This document shows positions 9,738 through 19,194 of a stretch of 64,000 nt of DNA, piece after piece. Under the pieces are notes generated by a model that was given only the letters and a program-made list of their open reading frames with translations, was not told the DNA's origin and made no database searches. Origin of the DNA: Paraglaciecola arctica BSs20135 (lineage in GTDB: Bacteria > Pseudomonadota > Gammaproteobacteria > Enterobacterales > Alteromonadaceae); the NCBI RefSeq assembly GCF_000314995.1, contig NZ_BAEO01000015.1:1-64000 (forward strand), in the 5' to 3' direction. The position numbers and the translations under genes are program-made. How positions within the stretch are numbered: position 1 is the stretch's first letter; every line of letters begins with the position of its first letter.

Positions 9738-10652
9738 ATGTTTAAAACTGAAACCTTGAATGCCTTTGCTCTTGTTGCAAAACATCGTAGTTTTACACTA
9801 GCAGCCAATGCTCAAGGCCAAACCCCCATGGCAATGAGCAAACAAGTTTCACAACTTGAAAAACGCTTGGCAGAACCGCTATTTGAGCGCAGTACCCGTA
9901 AGATTAGATTGACCCAATTTGGAGAAGAGTTTTTTATTAGAGTACAAAACATACTCGAACAACATGATGCTTTAGATCACTGGCTTGGATCACGAAAAGG
10001 AGAATTTTCCGGTACGCTTAATATTATTACTCAGTCAACACAAACTTACGATGAAACGGTTTTCCCTTGGCTAGCAGAATTTCACCACAGTTATCCAAAT
10101 ATTGAACTGGTTTTTGAAGTGCAAGAAAGCATTATAGATATTGATAAAAATCCCTATGATATTTATTGGGGAATAGATGAATACTTAGGTATAAAACATC
10201 CATCGCTAAAACGTCGTTCACTATGGAAAGCGCAATTAGGCATTTTTGCTTCCCCCGAGTACCTTGCTAAATATGGTACCCCTACTACACCCGATGAGTT
10301 AAAAAACCACCAAATGATTAGTCATCCACACAGTGATCCTAGCAATGCACTCATAATAAATAAGGTCGCCAATAGTAACCAACATGAGATGGAATTTGTA
10401 ATCTTAGATGCACCAATGAAAACAGTTTCATGTCAATCTAAATTTGCAGTACAAGGATTAGGATTAATCAATGCTTTAGTCGATAATCATGATATTAAAG
10501 ACTACCTCGCCAACCATCAATTGGTACCCATTTTGGAAAAATATTGGTATTCATCTGCTGAAATTTATATTTATTATCATCAAGTTAAACTTGAACAGCC
10601 CAAAGTTCGCGCTTTTATTGATTTTTTTCTGTCGAAAAGAGAATATTGGTAA
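9738..10652 (+). CDS. LysR-family transcriptional regulator
   Basis: A LysR-type regulator with an N-terminal winged helix-turn-helix (TLNAFALVAKHRSFTLAANA) and a C-terminal effector-binding domain. I choose the ATG at 9738 (304 residues) because LysR proteins begin just before the ETLNAFALVA segment; an ATG at 9687 would add 17 residues of atypical sequence. It diverges from the CPBP gene across about 115 bp, where an operator would be expected, but I see no clear T-N11-A site. The effector is unknown. Confidence 0.88.
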   Translation: MFKTETLNAFALVAKHRSFTLAANAQGQTPMAMSKQVSQLEKRLAEPLFERSTRKIRLTQFGEEFFIRVQNILEQHDALDHWLGSRKGEFSGTLNIITQSTQTYDETVFPWLAEFHHSYPNIELVFEVQESIIDIDKNPYDIYWGIDEYLGIKHPSLKRRSLWKAQLGIFASPEYLAKYGTPTTPDELKNHQMISHPHSDPSNALIINKVANSNQHEMEFVILDAPMKTVSCQSKFAVQGLGLINALVDNHDIKDYLANHQLVPILEKYWYSSAEIYIYYHQVKLEQPKVRAFIDFFLSKREYW

Positions 10653-10688
10653 CCAACTAGTTATTTTTGAGGATAATTTCGCATAAAG

Positions 10689-11123
10689 TTAAACATCTTG
10701 TTTAACACAAATAGGATATCGACGAGCCATTTCATCTAATGACAGTTGGATGAGTTCACGTAGAACTTGCTGATCCACATCACTTAATTTATTGATGTAT
10801 AAACAAGATTTACCTGTCTTATATTTACCAAGTTGCTGCATTTTTTCTTCAAACTCATTAAATCCCACCATAATATACAAAGCCAAGTTTTGCTTACGAG
10901 GTGAAAAACCTGTGCGCATAGATTGATGCGTTTTTTTATCTGCCGTTTGGTAGCTGTATGTGCCGTAACCGATAATACTCCCCCACAGTACAGCTTGCTG
11001 TTTTGTCACATCGGCAAATATATCTAATAATTCGAGGGCATCAGCTTTACGTTGTTTGTGTACTATTGTTTCAACAAAGTCCAATACACTATTTTGTGTG
11101 GGTTGTGTTTTGTTATCGACCAT
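10689..11123 (-). CDS. DUF1801 (YdhG/CyaY-like fold) protein
   Basis: A cytoplasmic protein of 144 residues of the DUF1801 family, recognisable from the LLDIFADVTKQQAVLWGSIIGYG segment and the later GFSPRKQNLALYI and CLYINKLSDVD. The function of the family is unknown. The start is the ATG at 11123, which has an excellent AGGAAAG site; an open frame to 11174 lacks such support. It converges with the LysR gene with only 36 bp between them and has no obvious operon partner. Confidence 0.85.
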   Translation of the reverse strand: MVDNKTQPTQNSVLDFVETIVHKQRKADALELLDIFADVTKQQAVLWGSIIGYGTYSYQTADKKTHQSMRTGFSPRKQNLALYIMVGFNEFEEKMQQLGKYKTGKSCLYINKLSDVDQQVLRELIQLSLDEMARRYPICVKQDV

Positions 11124-11237
11124 CAGCTTTCCTAAAAATGATGTAAAAGCGCTATAAAATAATAGCACTTTCATTTCTAAACTAACTTATTTTCAGCTAA
11201 AAAATTGCCTACTCATTATTATAAATTAGCACTCGTA

Positions 11238-12233
11238 TTACTTATCCAAGTTAGCCATCGCAGCTTCAGGATAGCGCTCTCCAAATACCAAATCAGCAGG
11301 TATAAGTTGATTAATTTGCTCTAGCTCAACTGGCGATAAAGCGATTGTTATGGCCCCTGCATTCTCAATTAGGCGTTCGCTACTTCTGGTACCAGGAATA
11401 GGTACGTAATCTTCACCTTGGTGCAATATCCAAGCTAAGGCCAACTGTGCCGGAGTACAATATTTTGACTTAGCAAGCTGAATAATTTTATCCACTAAAA
11501 CTAAATTGTGATGGAAATTATCCTCAGAAAATCGAGGATTATTGAGTCTCCAATCACCTTCATCTAGATCACTCCGACTTTTAATTGATCCAGTTAGAAA
11601 ACCACGTCCAAGAGGGCTATAAGGTACAAGCCCAATGCCCAATCTTTTACATACGGGTAATATCTCGGTTTCAAGATGACGACTCCACAAGGAAAATTCA
11701 CTTTGCAATGCAGATATGGGGTGTACCGCTGACGCCCTTTCAAGCGTCTTAACACCAGCTTCAGACAAACCTAAATATTTGATTTTCCCTTCCTTGACCA
11801 ATTCTGCCATGGCACCCACGGTTTCCTCAATTGGCACAGCCGGATCCATACGATGTTGGTAATACAGGTCAATATGGTCAACACCTAAGCGTTGTAAACT
11901 CGCTTCACAAGCTTGCCTGACATATTCTGGCCGCCCATTAAAACCCAAAAAATCGCCTTCAGAATTACGCATGATCCCAAACTTTGTTGCCAAAACAATT
12001 TTATTACGATGCTGCGGATGTTTGGCAAAATATCGTCCTAATAACTCTTCATTAGTTTTAGGGCCATAAATATCAGAGGTATCCCAAAAGTTAACACCTG
12101 ATCCAATGGCTTGCGACAAAGTATTAAAAGATTGAGTGTCGTCATGACGACCATAAAAATCTGACATGCCCATACATCCCAATCCAATACTTGAAACTTC
12201 TAAACCTTGAGTACCCAAAAAACGTGTTTTCAT
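11238..12233 (-). CDS. Aldo/keto reductase
   Basis: A 331-residue NADPH-dependent aldo/keto reductase. The catalytic tetrad is visible: D51 and Y56 in DTSDIYG, K84 in LATKFG, and H127 in YYQHRMD. The C-terminal PIPGTRS motif binds the cofactor phosphate. It resembles the family of general aldehyde/ketone reductases related to auxin-induced proteins. An AAGGA site precedes the start. It diverges from the AraC-family gene across 207 bp, an arrangement in which the regulator often controls the reductase; this is inference. Confidence 0.92.
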   Translation of the reverse strand: MKTRFLGTQGLEVSSIGLGCMGMSDFYGRHDDTQSFNTLSQAIGSGVNFWDTSDIYGPKTNEELLGRYFAKHPQHRNKIVLATKFGIMRNSEGDFLGFNGRPEYVRQACEASLQRLGVDHIDLYYQHRMDPAVPIEETVGAMAELVKEGKIKYLGLSEAGVKTLERASAVHPISALQSEFSLWSRHLETEILPVCKRLGIGLVPYSPLGRGFLTGSIKSRSDLDEGDWRLNNPRFSEDNFHHNLVLVDKIIQLAKSKYCTPAQLALAWILHQGEDYVPIPGTRSSERLIENAGAITIALSPVELEQINQLIPADLVFGERYPEAAMANLDK

Positions 12234-12440
12234 TATTTATCCTTAGTAAAAAACTAAAATATTCACACTATGAATAGTTGAATTTGCTTGGGATAAAATA
12301 ATAGAACTAAGTTCCAAAAACCTATTAGAGTGTTTCTCCTTTATACTTGCCTATTCCTACAAATAACATCGTTTTAACTCAACCTAAAAAACCAGTCATG
12401 GCATACTCAGTATTCCACACATCATATGAGCTGACACTAT

Positions 12441-13328
12441 ATGAACTTTGATCAAAACTTAGCCACACTGGTTGACAAATTAACCCCCATTTCAGGCGTT
12501 CATACAACTGCAATTAAAAACCTAAGTTTAGTGAAAATTTATGATAAAATGCTAACGCGGGTTCCTGTTATATACACCCCTTGTATCTATATTGTGGTAC
12601 AAGGAAGCAAATCGGCGCTGCTTGGTAGTGAGGTTTTTGTTTATGATGCACTTAACTATTTGGTGCTGTCAGTTCCATTGCCATTAGAATGCCAAATACA
12701 TGAAGCAAGCGAAGAAAAACCCTATCTTGCGGTGAAAATTGATATTGATAAACTATTACTCAGTGAGTTAATAGTAGAAACATCTGCTTCACGGACAACT
12801 CAGTTAATCAAGGCAAATTCAGGAATTTTTGTATCGACCTTAAACCAAGATATACAATCCACCCTAGCTCGGTTATTGGCTTATTTAGACAATCAAAAAC
12901 AAGCACAAATTTTGGGTAAACTGGCGCTAAAAGAACTGATGTTTCATGTCTTGAATGGAGCACAAGGAGACTTATTAAAAGCCTTTGTTTATCAGGACAG
13001 GCATAACTTCCAGATAGCCAAAGTAATTACATTGATCCAACATCAATATTCAGGAAACTTGGAAGTCGCTACTCTCGCCGCAAAAGCAAACATGAGTCAG
13101 TCGTCATTTTATACATACTTTAAAGCCGTCACTAGCACATCACCCATTCAATACATAAAAGCAATCCGATTACATGCAGCAAGAAGACACATTCTGTTTG
13201 ATAACTTGTCGGCAAGCGACGCTGCATATAATGTCGGCTATTCCAGCCCATCTCAATTTAGTAGAGAATATCGGCGGTTTTTTGGTGTTAGACCATCTGT
13301 AGACGTACAACAAACTTCACCTCACTGA
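12441..13328 (+). CDS. AraC-family transcriptional regulator (AraC_N type)
   Basis: A regulator of 295 residues with an AraC_N-type N-terminal cupin-like domain (residues about 20-170) and two C-terminal helix-turn-helix motifs (LEVATLAAKANMSQSSFYTYFK and ASDAAYNVGYSSPSQFSREY). It is divergently transcribed from the aldo/keto reductase. Regulators of this subfamily commonly sit beside reductases and control them. The effector is not evident. Confidence 0.9.
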   Translation: MNFDQNLATLVDKLTPISGVHTTAIKNLSLVKIYDKMLTRVPVIYTPCIYIVVQGSKSALLGSEVFVYDALNYLVLSVPLPLECQIHEASEEKPYLAVKIDIDKLLLSELIVETSASRTTQLIKANSGIFVSTLNQDIQSTLARLLAYLDNQKQAQILGKLALKELMFHVLNGAQGDLLKAFVYQDRHNFQIAKVITLIQHQYSGNLEVATLAAKANMSQSSFYTYFKAVTSTSPIQYIKAIRLHAARRHILFDNLSASDAAYNVGYSSPSQFSREYRRFFGVRPSVDVQQTSPH

Positions 13329-13717
13329 TCAAATTCGCGCCATCTATTTTCGGGACTTGATATTCACCAATAGATAATTTATTTAGGTTGCACAACAATC
13401 AGGAAACCTCCCAGTTAAAACTGATTAACTCTGACTGTTACGCTCAACTTGGTGCAACACATTGGTTAAATTTAGCCATTTTTAAACTGCCATCTAACTC
13501 TTTGAAAATAAATACAACTTTTTATTTTAACCTCCATTTACAGCTATCACAAAACCTGTTTAAAAGTGACTAACTCCCCAATCTAGTACATATATTCAAT
13601 CGTATAAAATACTTTGTTATACTGGCATGCAATTAGTGCAACAGACACTAATATTAAAATAACCAATTCCAAAAATTACAACACATTCATTTTAATAATT
13701 AACATTACTGGACACAC
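13329..13717. other. Intergenic region upstream of TonB-dependent receptor
   Basis: The 389 bp between the AraC gene and the receptor contain no convincing gene: the only open frame (13388-13573) starts with TTG and has no ribosome binding site or recognisable composition. The 3' part carries a possible promoter and an inverted repeat, listed separately. Confidence 0.6.
13595..13652 (+). promoter_or_regulatory. Candidate promoter and operator of TonB-dependent receptor
   Basis: A possible promoter has TTCAAT at 13595-13600, a 17-bp spacer and TATACT at 13618-13623. Just downstream, where transcription would start, is a perfect inverted repeat: ATTAGTG at 13632-13638 and CACTAAT at 13646-13652, with seven bases between. 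Such a position fits a repressor site. The cognate regulator is unknown. Confidence 0.35.
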
Positions 13718-16018
13718 ATGAAAACATTAACAAAAAGCGCTTTAGTAATTGCAGTTCACGCAGCACTGCTTAGCCAAGCCTCTTTTGCACAAGTGGCTAA
13801 AGAAAGCGAGCGTGCCTTAGAATCTATTACAGTTACGGCTCAAAAACGCACCCAGAGTATTCAAGAAGTGCCTATTTCTATCGCCACACTAAATGGCGAA
13901 CAATTTGAGAGCATATTTTCTGGCGGAGAAGACATTGTAGCCTTGGCAGTTCGAGTACCTGGCCTATATGCCGAAACATCTAACGGTCGCGTGGCTCCAC
14001 GCTTTTATATTCGCGGACTGGGAAATACAGATTTTGATTTGGCAGCGTCGCAACCCGTTTCTATTGTGATGGACGATGTAGTCAAAGAAAACGTGATATT
14101 AAAAAGTTTTCCTTTGTTTGATATTGAACAAGTAGAAGTAATCCGCGGCCCACAAGGTACCCTATTTGGTCGTAACACCACAGCTGGTATTATCAAATTT
14201 GATTCAGTTAAACCTAGTGATGACTTTGACGCCTACGTTAAACTCGGTGTTGGAAATTTGGGCACTATTAATTTAGAAGGAGCCGTGGGTGGAAGCCTAG
14301 GTGAAGATCTTGCTGGACGTTTCTCTGTATTGTCACAAGACAGAGATGATTGGATTGACAATGCTTATACAGGTCAAAAAGATGTCATTGGCGGCTTCGA
14401 TGAGAAAGCTTGGCGCGGTCAATTGGCCTATACGCCAACTGAAGATTTTTCAGCCTTATTAAGTGTACATGGTCGCGAACTTGACGGAACAGCTTCTGTT
14501 TTTCGCGCCAACATATTGTCTAAAGGTAGTAATGACCTAAACCAAAATTTTGACCGTGACGTAGTATATTACGACGGCGATATTGATGGCAATGGCGCTG
14601 ACAATAATCCTCAAAAATATGAAAATTATGGTGCCTCTTTAAAGCTGGAGTTCGGCTTAGAAGATATGGATTTCACCAGTATCACTGCAATTGAAAATGC
14701 AGAAGGATCAAGCTTAGGTGATATAGATGGTGGTGTGACGTTAACTGAAGCAGCAGATATTAATGGCGACGGTACAACGGAGCTGACTTTTCCTGGCAAC
14801 ATTTCTTTTAGTGCTGTGACGCAAGATAACTTGGATGACTTGGAACAATTTACTCAAGAATTTCGCCTAGCCAGTGACACCACAGAGGCACTCAATTGGC
14901 AAGTTGGTGCCTTTTATTATGAGTCTTCTTTTAATGTGACCAGTATTGATGGTTTTTTTGGTGCCACCACAGTATTTCACGACAACACCACATGGGCAGT
15001 GTTCGGCCAAACATCTTATGACGTGAATGAAAAATTAAATATTACCGGTGGCCTGCGCTACACCAAAGACGACAAATCACTGGTTGTAGGTGAGCAAAAT
15101 GTCAATGGTTTTGCTTTAGTCATAGGCGCTGCCTCAGTTCAAGATTATGCAGATATTAACGTCGATGACGGACAAGTTAGTTGGGAGTTAAGCGCCAACT
15201 ATCGGATTGATAAAAATACATCTTTGTTTAGTCGGGTAGCCAATGGGTTCCGAGCGCAAACTATTCAGGGTCGTGATGTAGCATTTGAAGGGGCACCTTC
15301 AGTGGCTGAATCCGAAACTATCAATTCCTATGATGTGGGTACTAAAACAGACTTATTGGATAATACGCTGCGTCTGAATATTGCAGCTTTCTACTACGAA
15401 ATTGACGATGTTCAATTTTCGGCCATAGGAGGTGGTGCCAATAACACCGCCCTGATCAACGCAGATAAAGGCGTAGGTTATGGTTTCGAAATAGACGCAC
15501 AATATCTTGTCACCGACAACTTAACTTTAACCGCTGGTTACAGTTTCAACCATACCGAAATTAAGGATGATTCACTAACTGTTTTACCTTGTGGTGCAAA
15601 CCCTAGTTTTAACTTCACTGGTAACTGTACAGTGATTGACCCAAGTACAGATGGATTTGCTGTATCTATTGATGGCAACCCATTCCCTCAAGCACCAGAA
15701 ACTATATTCAACTTCACAGCACGTTACGCATTCCCAGTGGGCGACAATGCCGAAGTATCAATCTACACTGATTGGGCATTTCAAGGTAAAACCAATTTGT
15801 TTTTATATAGCTCACGTGAGTTTAAAACCAATGATAACTTTGAAGGCGGCTTAAGAATTGCCTATGAAAACTTTGAAGATGATTACAGCGTTGCCTTATT
15901 CGGACGTAACATAACAGACGAAGAAAACCTTAAAGGAGCGATAGATTTCAACAACTTAACCGGTATAGTAAATCAACCTAGAATTTTTGGGATTGAAGCT
16001 AAAGTTCGTTTTTATTAA
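13718..16018 (+). CDS. TonB-dependent receptor
   Basis: An outer-membrane, energy-coupled transporter of 766 residues. A signal peptide ends near SFA/Q (residue 24-25), followed by a TonB-box-like ESITVTAQKR, a plug domain (with IRGLGN, VEVIRGPQGTLFGRNTTAG) and a 22-strand beta-barrel ending in the C-terminal aromatic pattern KVRFY. The plug resembles receptors annotated in Sphingomonadales and Alteromonadales for small organic substrates, but the ligand cannot be inferred. It is followed by a strong intrinsic terminator, so it is probably monocistronic. Confidence 0.92.
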   Translation: MKTLTKSALVIAVHAALLSQASFAQVAKESERALESITVTAQKRTQSIQEVPISIATLNGEQFESIFSGGEDIVALAVRVPGLYAETSNGRVAPRFYIRGLGNTDFDLAASQPVSIVMDDVVKENVILKSFPLFDIEQVEVIRGPQGTLFGRNTTAGIIKFDSVKPSDDFDAYVKLGVGNLGTINLEGAVGGSLGEDLAGRFSVLSQDRDDWIDNAYTGQKDVIGGFDEKAWRGQLAYTPTEDFSALLSVHGRELDGTASVFRANILSKGSNDLNQNFDRDVVYYDGDIDGNGADNNPQKYENYGASLKLEFGLEDMDFTSITAIENAEGSSLGDIDGGVTLTEAADINGDGTTELTFPGNISFSAVTQDNLDDLEQFTQEFRLASDTTEALNWQVGAFYYESSFNVTSIDGFFGATTVFHDNTTWAVFGQTSYDVNEKLNITGGLRYTKDDKSLVVGEQNVNGFALVIGAASVQDYADINVDDGQVSWELSANYRIDKNTSLFSRVANGFRAQTIQGRDVAFEGAPSVAESETINSYDVGTKTDLLDNTLRLNIAAFYYEIDDVQFSAIGGGANNTALINADKGVGYGFEIDAQYLVTDNLTLTAGYSFNHTEIKDDSLTVLPCGANPSFNFTGNCTVIDPSTDGFAVSIDGNPFPQAPETIFNFTARYAFPVGDNAEVSIYTDWAFQGKTNLFLYSSREFKTNDNFEGGLRIAYENFEDDYSVALFGRNITDEENLKGAIDFNNLTGIVNQPRIFGIEAKVRFY

Positions 16019-16049
16019 CAACTGATTGGTAATTATTACTATCAAAATG

Positions 16050-16073
16050 AAGGCGTCCTAGGACGCCTTTTTA
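16050..16073 (+). terminator. Intrinsic terminator after TonB-dependent receptor
   Basis: A stem AGGCGTCC / GGACGCCT (16051-16058 and 16061-16068) with a two-base loop is followed by a run of Ts. It lies 32 bp after the stop codon of the receptor gene. Confidence 0.85.
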
Positions 16074-16268
16074 ATTCGATCTTTTAATAAATCATTGATT
16101 TATCCCATAATAAGTACATTCAGCCCATCACATTTTAGTAGATAATATCCTTGGTTTTTACAATACCGCACTAAATTAACAGCTAGTTAAATCAGCGATG
16201 CCAGTGCGGGTTATGATAAACTGCACGTATATCATCCCCTAAAACACTCAGATTTATTAGGCCCCCTT

Positions 16269-16946
16269 ATGATCCCATGGACCCATTTAGACACCGCCCA
16301 AATCCCCAACGATGGCGGAGAAATGAAGCTTTCCCAGCGCGGTGATGAATTTTCTATAAAATTGCCCGGCAAACGTGGCGAACTCATGAATAGCCGTAAT
16401 TATAATTCAGAAAAAACACTTTCCCAATTGGGTTGCGCTCATATTAAACCACACTTAGAAGCGCACATTTTAGTAGGAGGTTTAGGCATGGGATATACCT
16501 TGGCCGCTGCGCTAAAAGCAGTTAACAGTGGATCCCAAGTGACAGTTGCAGAATTGGTACCTGAAGTGGTGGAATGGAACAAAGGGCCCCTAGGTAATTG
16601 TGCAGGCAACCCACTGCAAGATCCCAGAACAAAAGTACACATTGGCGATGTCAAAGAATTATTGACCTCAAGACAACCCACATTTGATGCAATTTTGCTC
16701 GACGTTGATAACGGGCCTAAAGGGCTTACTCACTCCGATAATAATTGGATTTATTCTGAAGACGGACTAAAAGACATATACGACACACTTCAGCCTAATG
16801 GCATGCTGGCGATATGGTCTGCAGGTCCCGACTATTTATTTACCGTCCGCTTAAAAAAGATAGGCTTTAGGGTCGATACACGGAATGTGCAAGCTCGTCC
16901 TAAAAAAGGTAACCAACATACAATTTTTTTAGCCAAGAAACTTTAG
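16269..16946 (+). CDS. Spermidine synthase-like methyltransferase-fold protein
   Basis: A 225-residue protein with the spermidine synthase/SpeE-like Rossmann fold: the nucleotide-binding motif ILVGGLGMGYTLAAAL at about residues 67-82, an acidic VAELVPEVVEWN segment, and LLDVDNGP in place of the catalytic aspartate region. It is shorter than true spermidine synthases (about 280-290 residues) and lacks the N-terminal beta-sheet domain, so polyamine synthesis is uncertain. It lies 27 bp upstream of a DEAD-box helicase gene and may be cotranscribed with it. Confidence 0.75.
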   Translation: MIPWTHLDTAQIPNDGGEMKLSQRGDEFSIKLPGKRGELMNSRNYNSEKTLSQLGCAHIKPHLEAHILVGGLGMGYTLAAALKAVNSGSQVTVAELVPEVVEWNKGPLGNCAGNPLQDPRTKVHIGDVKELLTSRQPTFDAILLDVDNGPKGLTHSDNNWIYSEDGLKDIYDTLQPNGMLAIWSAGPDYLFTVRLKKIGFRVDTRNVQARPKKGNQHTIFLAKKL

Positions 16947-16973
16947 AATCACCTAATATTTATAAGGCAACAC

Positions 16974-18158
16974 ATGTCATTTTTATCATTGCAGTTATCA
17001 GAGCCCATTCTAAAAGCCTTAACTGAATTAGGTTATACCCAACCGACCCCTATTCAAGAAAAAGCTATTCCGGTTATTATGTCGGGTAAAAACCTGATCG
17101 CAGCAGCACAAACCGGCACGGGTAAAACCGCCAGCTTTGTATTACCTATTCTGCAACTACTCAATACTGACCGTAAGCTAAGAGGTAAACGTGTGCGAGC
17201 CCTTATACTGGTCCCCACTAGAGAATTGGCGGTACAAGTTGAAAAAAGTATTGCCGCTTACGGCCAACATTTAGAATTGAATTCAATGGCGATGTACGGA
17301 GGCGTTGATTCCTCAGAACAAACACAACGTTTAATTTGGGGCATAGATATTCTTGTTGCTACGCCAGGTCGTCTGTTAGATATGGCAAATCAGCGAGCCT
17401 TACACTTTGATGAACTTGAGATTTTAGTATTAGATGAAGCCGATAGAATGCTAGATATGGGTTTTGTTGGTGACATTAATAAAATTATTGAACGCTTACC
17501 TGAACATCGTCAAAACTTATTATTTTCAGCGACTATTTCTGATGAAGTGCGCGCCCTAGCAAAACGTTCTATCAACAACCCAGTTGAGATCTCAATTAAA
17601 CAAGATAAGTCCTCATCACCTAAAATTGAACAATGGTTAGTCACTGTTGATAAAGGCAATAAATCGGCATTATTAAGTCATCTCATTAAAGAACAGCAAT
17701 GGGATCAAGCGCTAATTTTTATTGAAACTAAACAAGGCGCAGCTAAGTTAGTCAGCCAATTAGAAAAACGTGGTATTCCAACTGAAAGTATTCACGGTGA
17801 TAGAACTCAAGGAATGCGAGAAAAGATATTAGCTGACTTTAAATCCGGTAAAATTAAATTTTTGGTCGCCACAGGGGTAGCTGCCCGTGGTCTTGATATT
17901 CAAAATTTATCACGAGTGGTTAATTATGATGTTCCCGATCAAGTTGAAGATTATATTCATCGAATTGGTAGAACAGGTCGAGCAGGAGCAACGGGAGAAG
18001 CCATTTCATTTGTAGCAAAAGACAACTTTAGAAATCTGTGTGCCATCGAAAGCCGTCTTGGCCATGTCATCACCAGAAAAACCTTCGCAGGGTTTGATGT
18101 TAAGAAGACAGTGCCAGACTCCATTCTAAATTACGTGCCTAAAAATAAACGTAATTAG
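16974..18158 (+). CDS. DEAD-box ATP-dependent RNA helicase (RhlE-like)
   Basis: A 394-residue RNA helicase with the Q motif (GYTQPTPIQEKAIP), motif I AAQTGTGKT, Ia PTRELA, Ib TPGR, II DEAD, III SAT, V ARGLDI and VI HRIGRTGR. Such enzymes remodel RNA structure in ribosome assembly, RNA decay and cold growth. The closest group appears to be RhlE. There is no long basic tail here, unlike the second helicase at 52129-53361. A ribosome binding site AAGG precedes the start. Confidence 0.92.
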   Translation: MSFLSLQLSEPILKALTELGYTQPTPIQEKAIPVIMSGKNLIAAAQTGTGKTASFVLPILQLLNTDRKLRGKRVRALILVPTRELAVQVEKSIAAYGQHLELNSMAMYGGVDSSEQTQRLIWGIDILVATPGRLLDMANQRALHFDELEILVLDEADRMLDMGFVGDINKIIERLPEHRQNLLFSATISDEVRALAKRSINNPVEISIKQDKSSSPKIEQWLVTVDKGNKSALLSHLIKEQQWDQALIFIETKQGAAKLVSQLEKRGIPTESIHGDRTQGMREKILADFKSGKIKFLVATGVAARGLDIQNLSRVVNYDVPDQVEDYIHRIGRTGRAGATGEAISFVAKDNFRNLCAIESRLGHVITRKTFAGFDVKKTVPDSILNYVPKNKRN

Positions 18159-18543
18159 GCTGTTAAAAATCAATACAGCACATTTATACTTTTTGTAATA
18201 ACTAGAATCATTCAGTAGTTAAAAACAAGAAGAATTTGAACCACAGAGACCACAGAGGAAAAGCAGGTGAACAATAGAATTATTATAGGGTTAAGGAGCC
18301 ACTACAGCTTTAATATCACCATTACCGCCCGTCAGGTTTGATTAGGATCCATTGACCAGAAGTTCTAAATAACTCTTTTTAGCAAAGCCGTAATTTTCTT
18401 TTCTCTGTGCTCTCTGTGGTGAAAAGTTGTGTCTATTTACTAGCTTCTGATTATAGACCATAGGTTAATGTCAAAAGTGGTCGAGCTTTGTTACTAGAAA
18501 ATGCCAGATTGAGTTCGGATTAGTACATATATTTACCTATATT
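18159..18543. other. Intergenic region holding an interspersed repeat
   Basis: The 385 bp between two converging genes carry no gene. Most of the region is taken by the repeat element listed separately (18237-18428). No T-tract terminator was identified at either gene end. Confidence 0.6.
18237..18428. repeat. MITE-like element bounded by inverted CACAGAG repeats
   Basis: The left end reads TTGAACCACAGAGACC then ACAGAGGAAAAG (18237-18264). The right end, CTTTTCTCTGTGC then TCTCTGTGGTG (about 18398-18422), is its approximate reverse complement. About 135 bp lie between them without a coding frame. Copies of one end occur at 62-97 and about 62024-62056. Repeats of this composition are scattered through many bacterial genomes; mobility is not shown. 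Confidence 0.55.
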
Positions 18544-19194
18544 TTAATTTTTGAAGGCTTCGCGCCAGTCCTGATTTTCAGGCCCAATTAGTACTATTTT
18601 TTTGAAGGTTACTAGTCCAGTATTTCGGGCTCCTTTTTTAATTTCTACGTCCAGTACATAATGCGCACTTCTGCTATTCGCCGCAGGTCTTCTGTTTACT
18701 GCATGACTGCCACTTACTTCAATATTTCGTACGCTCCAGCGGGATTTTAAACGTTTACCGGCGAATAGATGGAAACGAGCATAGCTGTTGATCACTCCTA
18801 CCTCAGTAAGATCCCAAAACTCGCTATTGATTAATGTTCCTAGTTGCATATTGATACCGGCACTGTAACGAGCTGTATTTGGCACCGTCTGCAGACGGTT
18901 TTGTTGATTGTTGTAATAACTCGCCCCCCATACATCAATTCCATCTTTTCGCCCTCTTGCACCTTCTGGGTAAAATTCGAATCCATTATCCTTTGCTGCT
19001 GCCCAAGCTAAATTCCCAGGCACTACAAACTCTTTCAGTTTGACCAAAGTTGTGGGTAACTTAGGAATTGGTTTTACGATCTTCTTCTGATGTTGAATAA
19101 TTGTATTAGTTGGGCGTTCTAGTTCTGCATTTGCAGTTCCCACAAAAAGTAACAATAGGTAACTCGTCCATTTCATTTTGATTAAATTTTTCAT
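18544..19194 (-). CDS. Exported protein of unknown function (last gene of secreted operon)
   Basis: I do not recognise this 216-residue protein. It has a signal peptide (hydrophobic LLLLFVGTANA, cleavage likely before ELERP) and a basic, tyrosine-rich mature part without cysteines. The start codon overlaps the stop of the preceding gene by one base (TAATG), and AGGA in the end of that gene serves as ribosome binding site, so translation is coupled. It is the fourth gene of an operon of exported proteins that includes a predicted outer-membrane beta-barrel; an extracellular or periplasmic role is likely. Confidence 0.7.
   Translation of the reverse strand: MKNLIKMKWTSYLLLLFVGTANAELERPTNTIIQHQKKIVKPIPKLPTTLVKLKEFVVPGNLAWAAAKDNGFEFYPEGARGRKDGIDVWGASYYNNQQNRLQTVPNTARYSAGINMQLGTLINSEFWDLTEVGVINSYARFHLFAGKRLKSRWSVRNIEVSGSHAVNRRPAANSRSAHYVLDVEIKKGARNTGLVTFKKIVLIGPENQDWREAFKN

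Noticed and set aside
13388-13573. Short forward frame of 61 codons before the receptor
   Set aside because: It starts with TTG, has no ribosome binding site, and its sequence resembles no protein.
16269-16946. Calling the gene speE outright
   Set aside because: The protein lacks the N-terminal domain of spermidine synthases and is too short; only the fold can be claimed.
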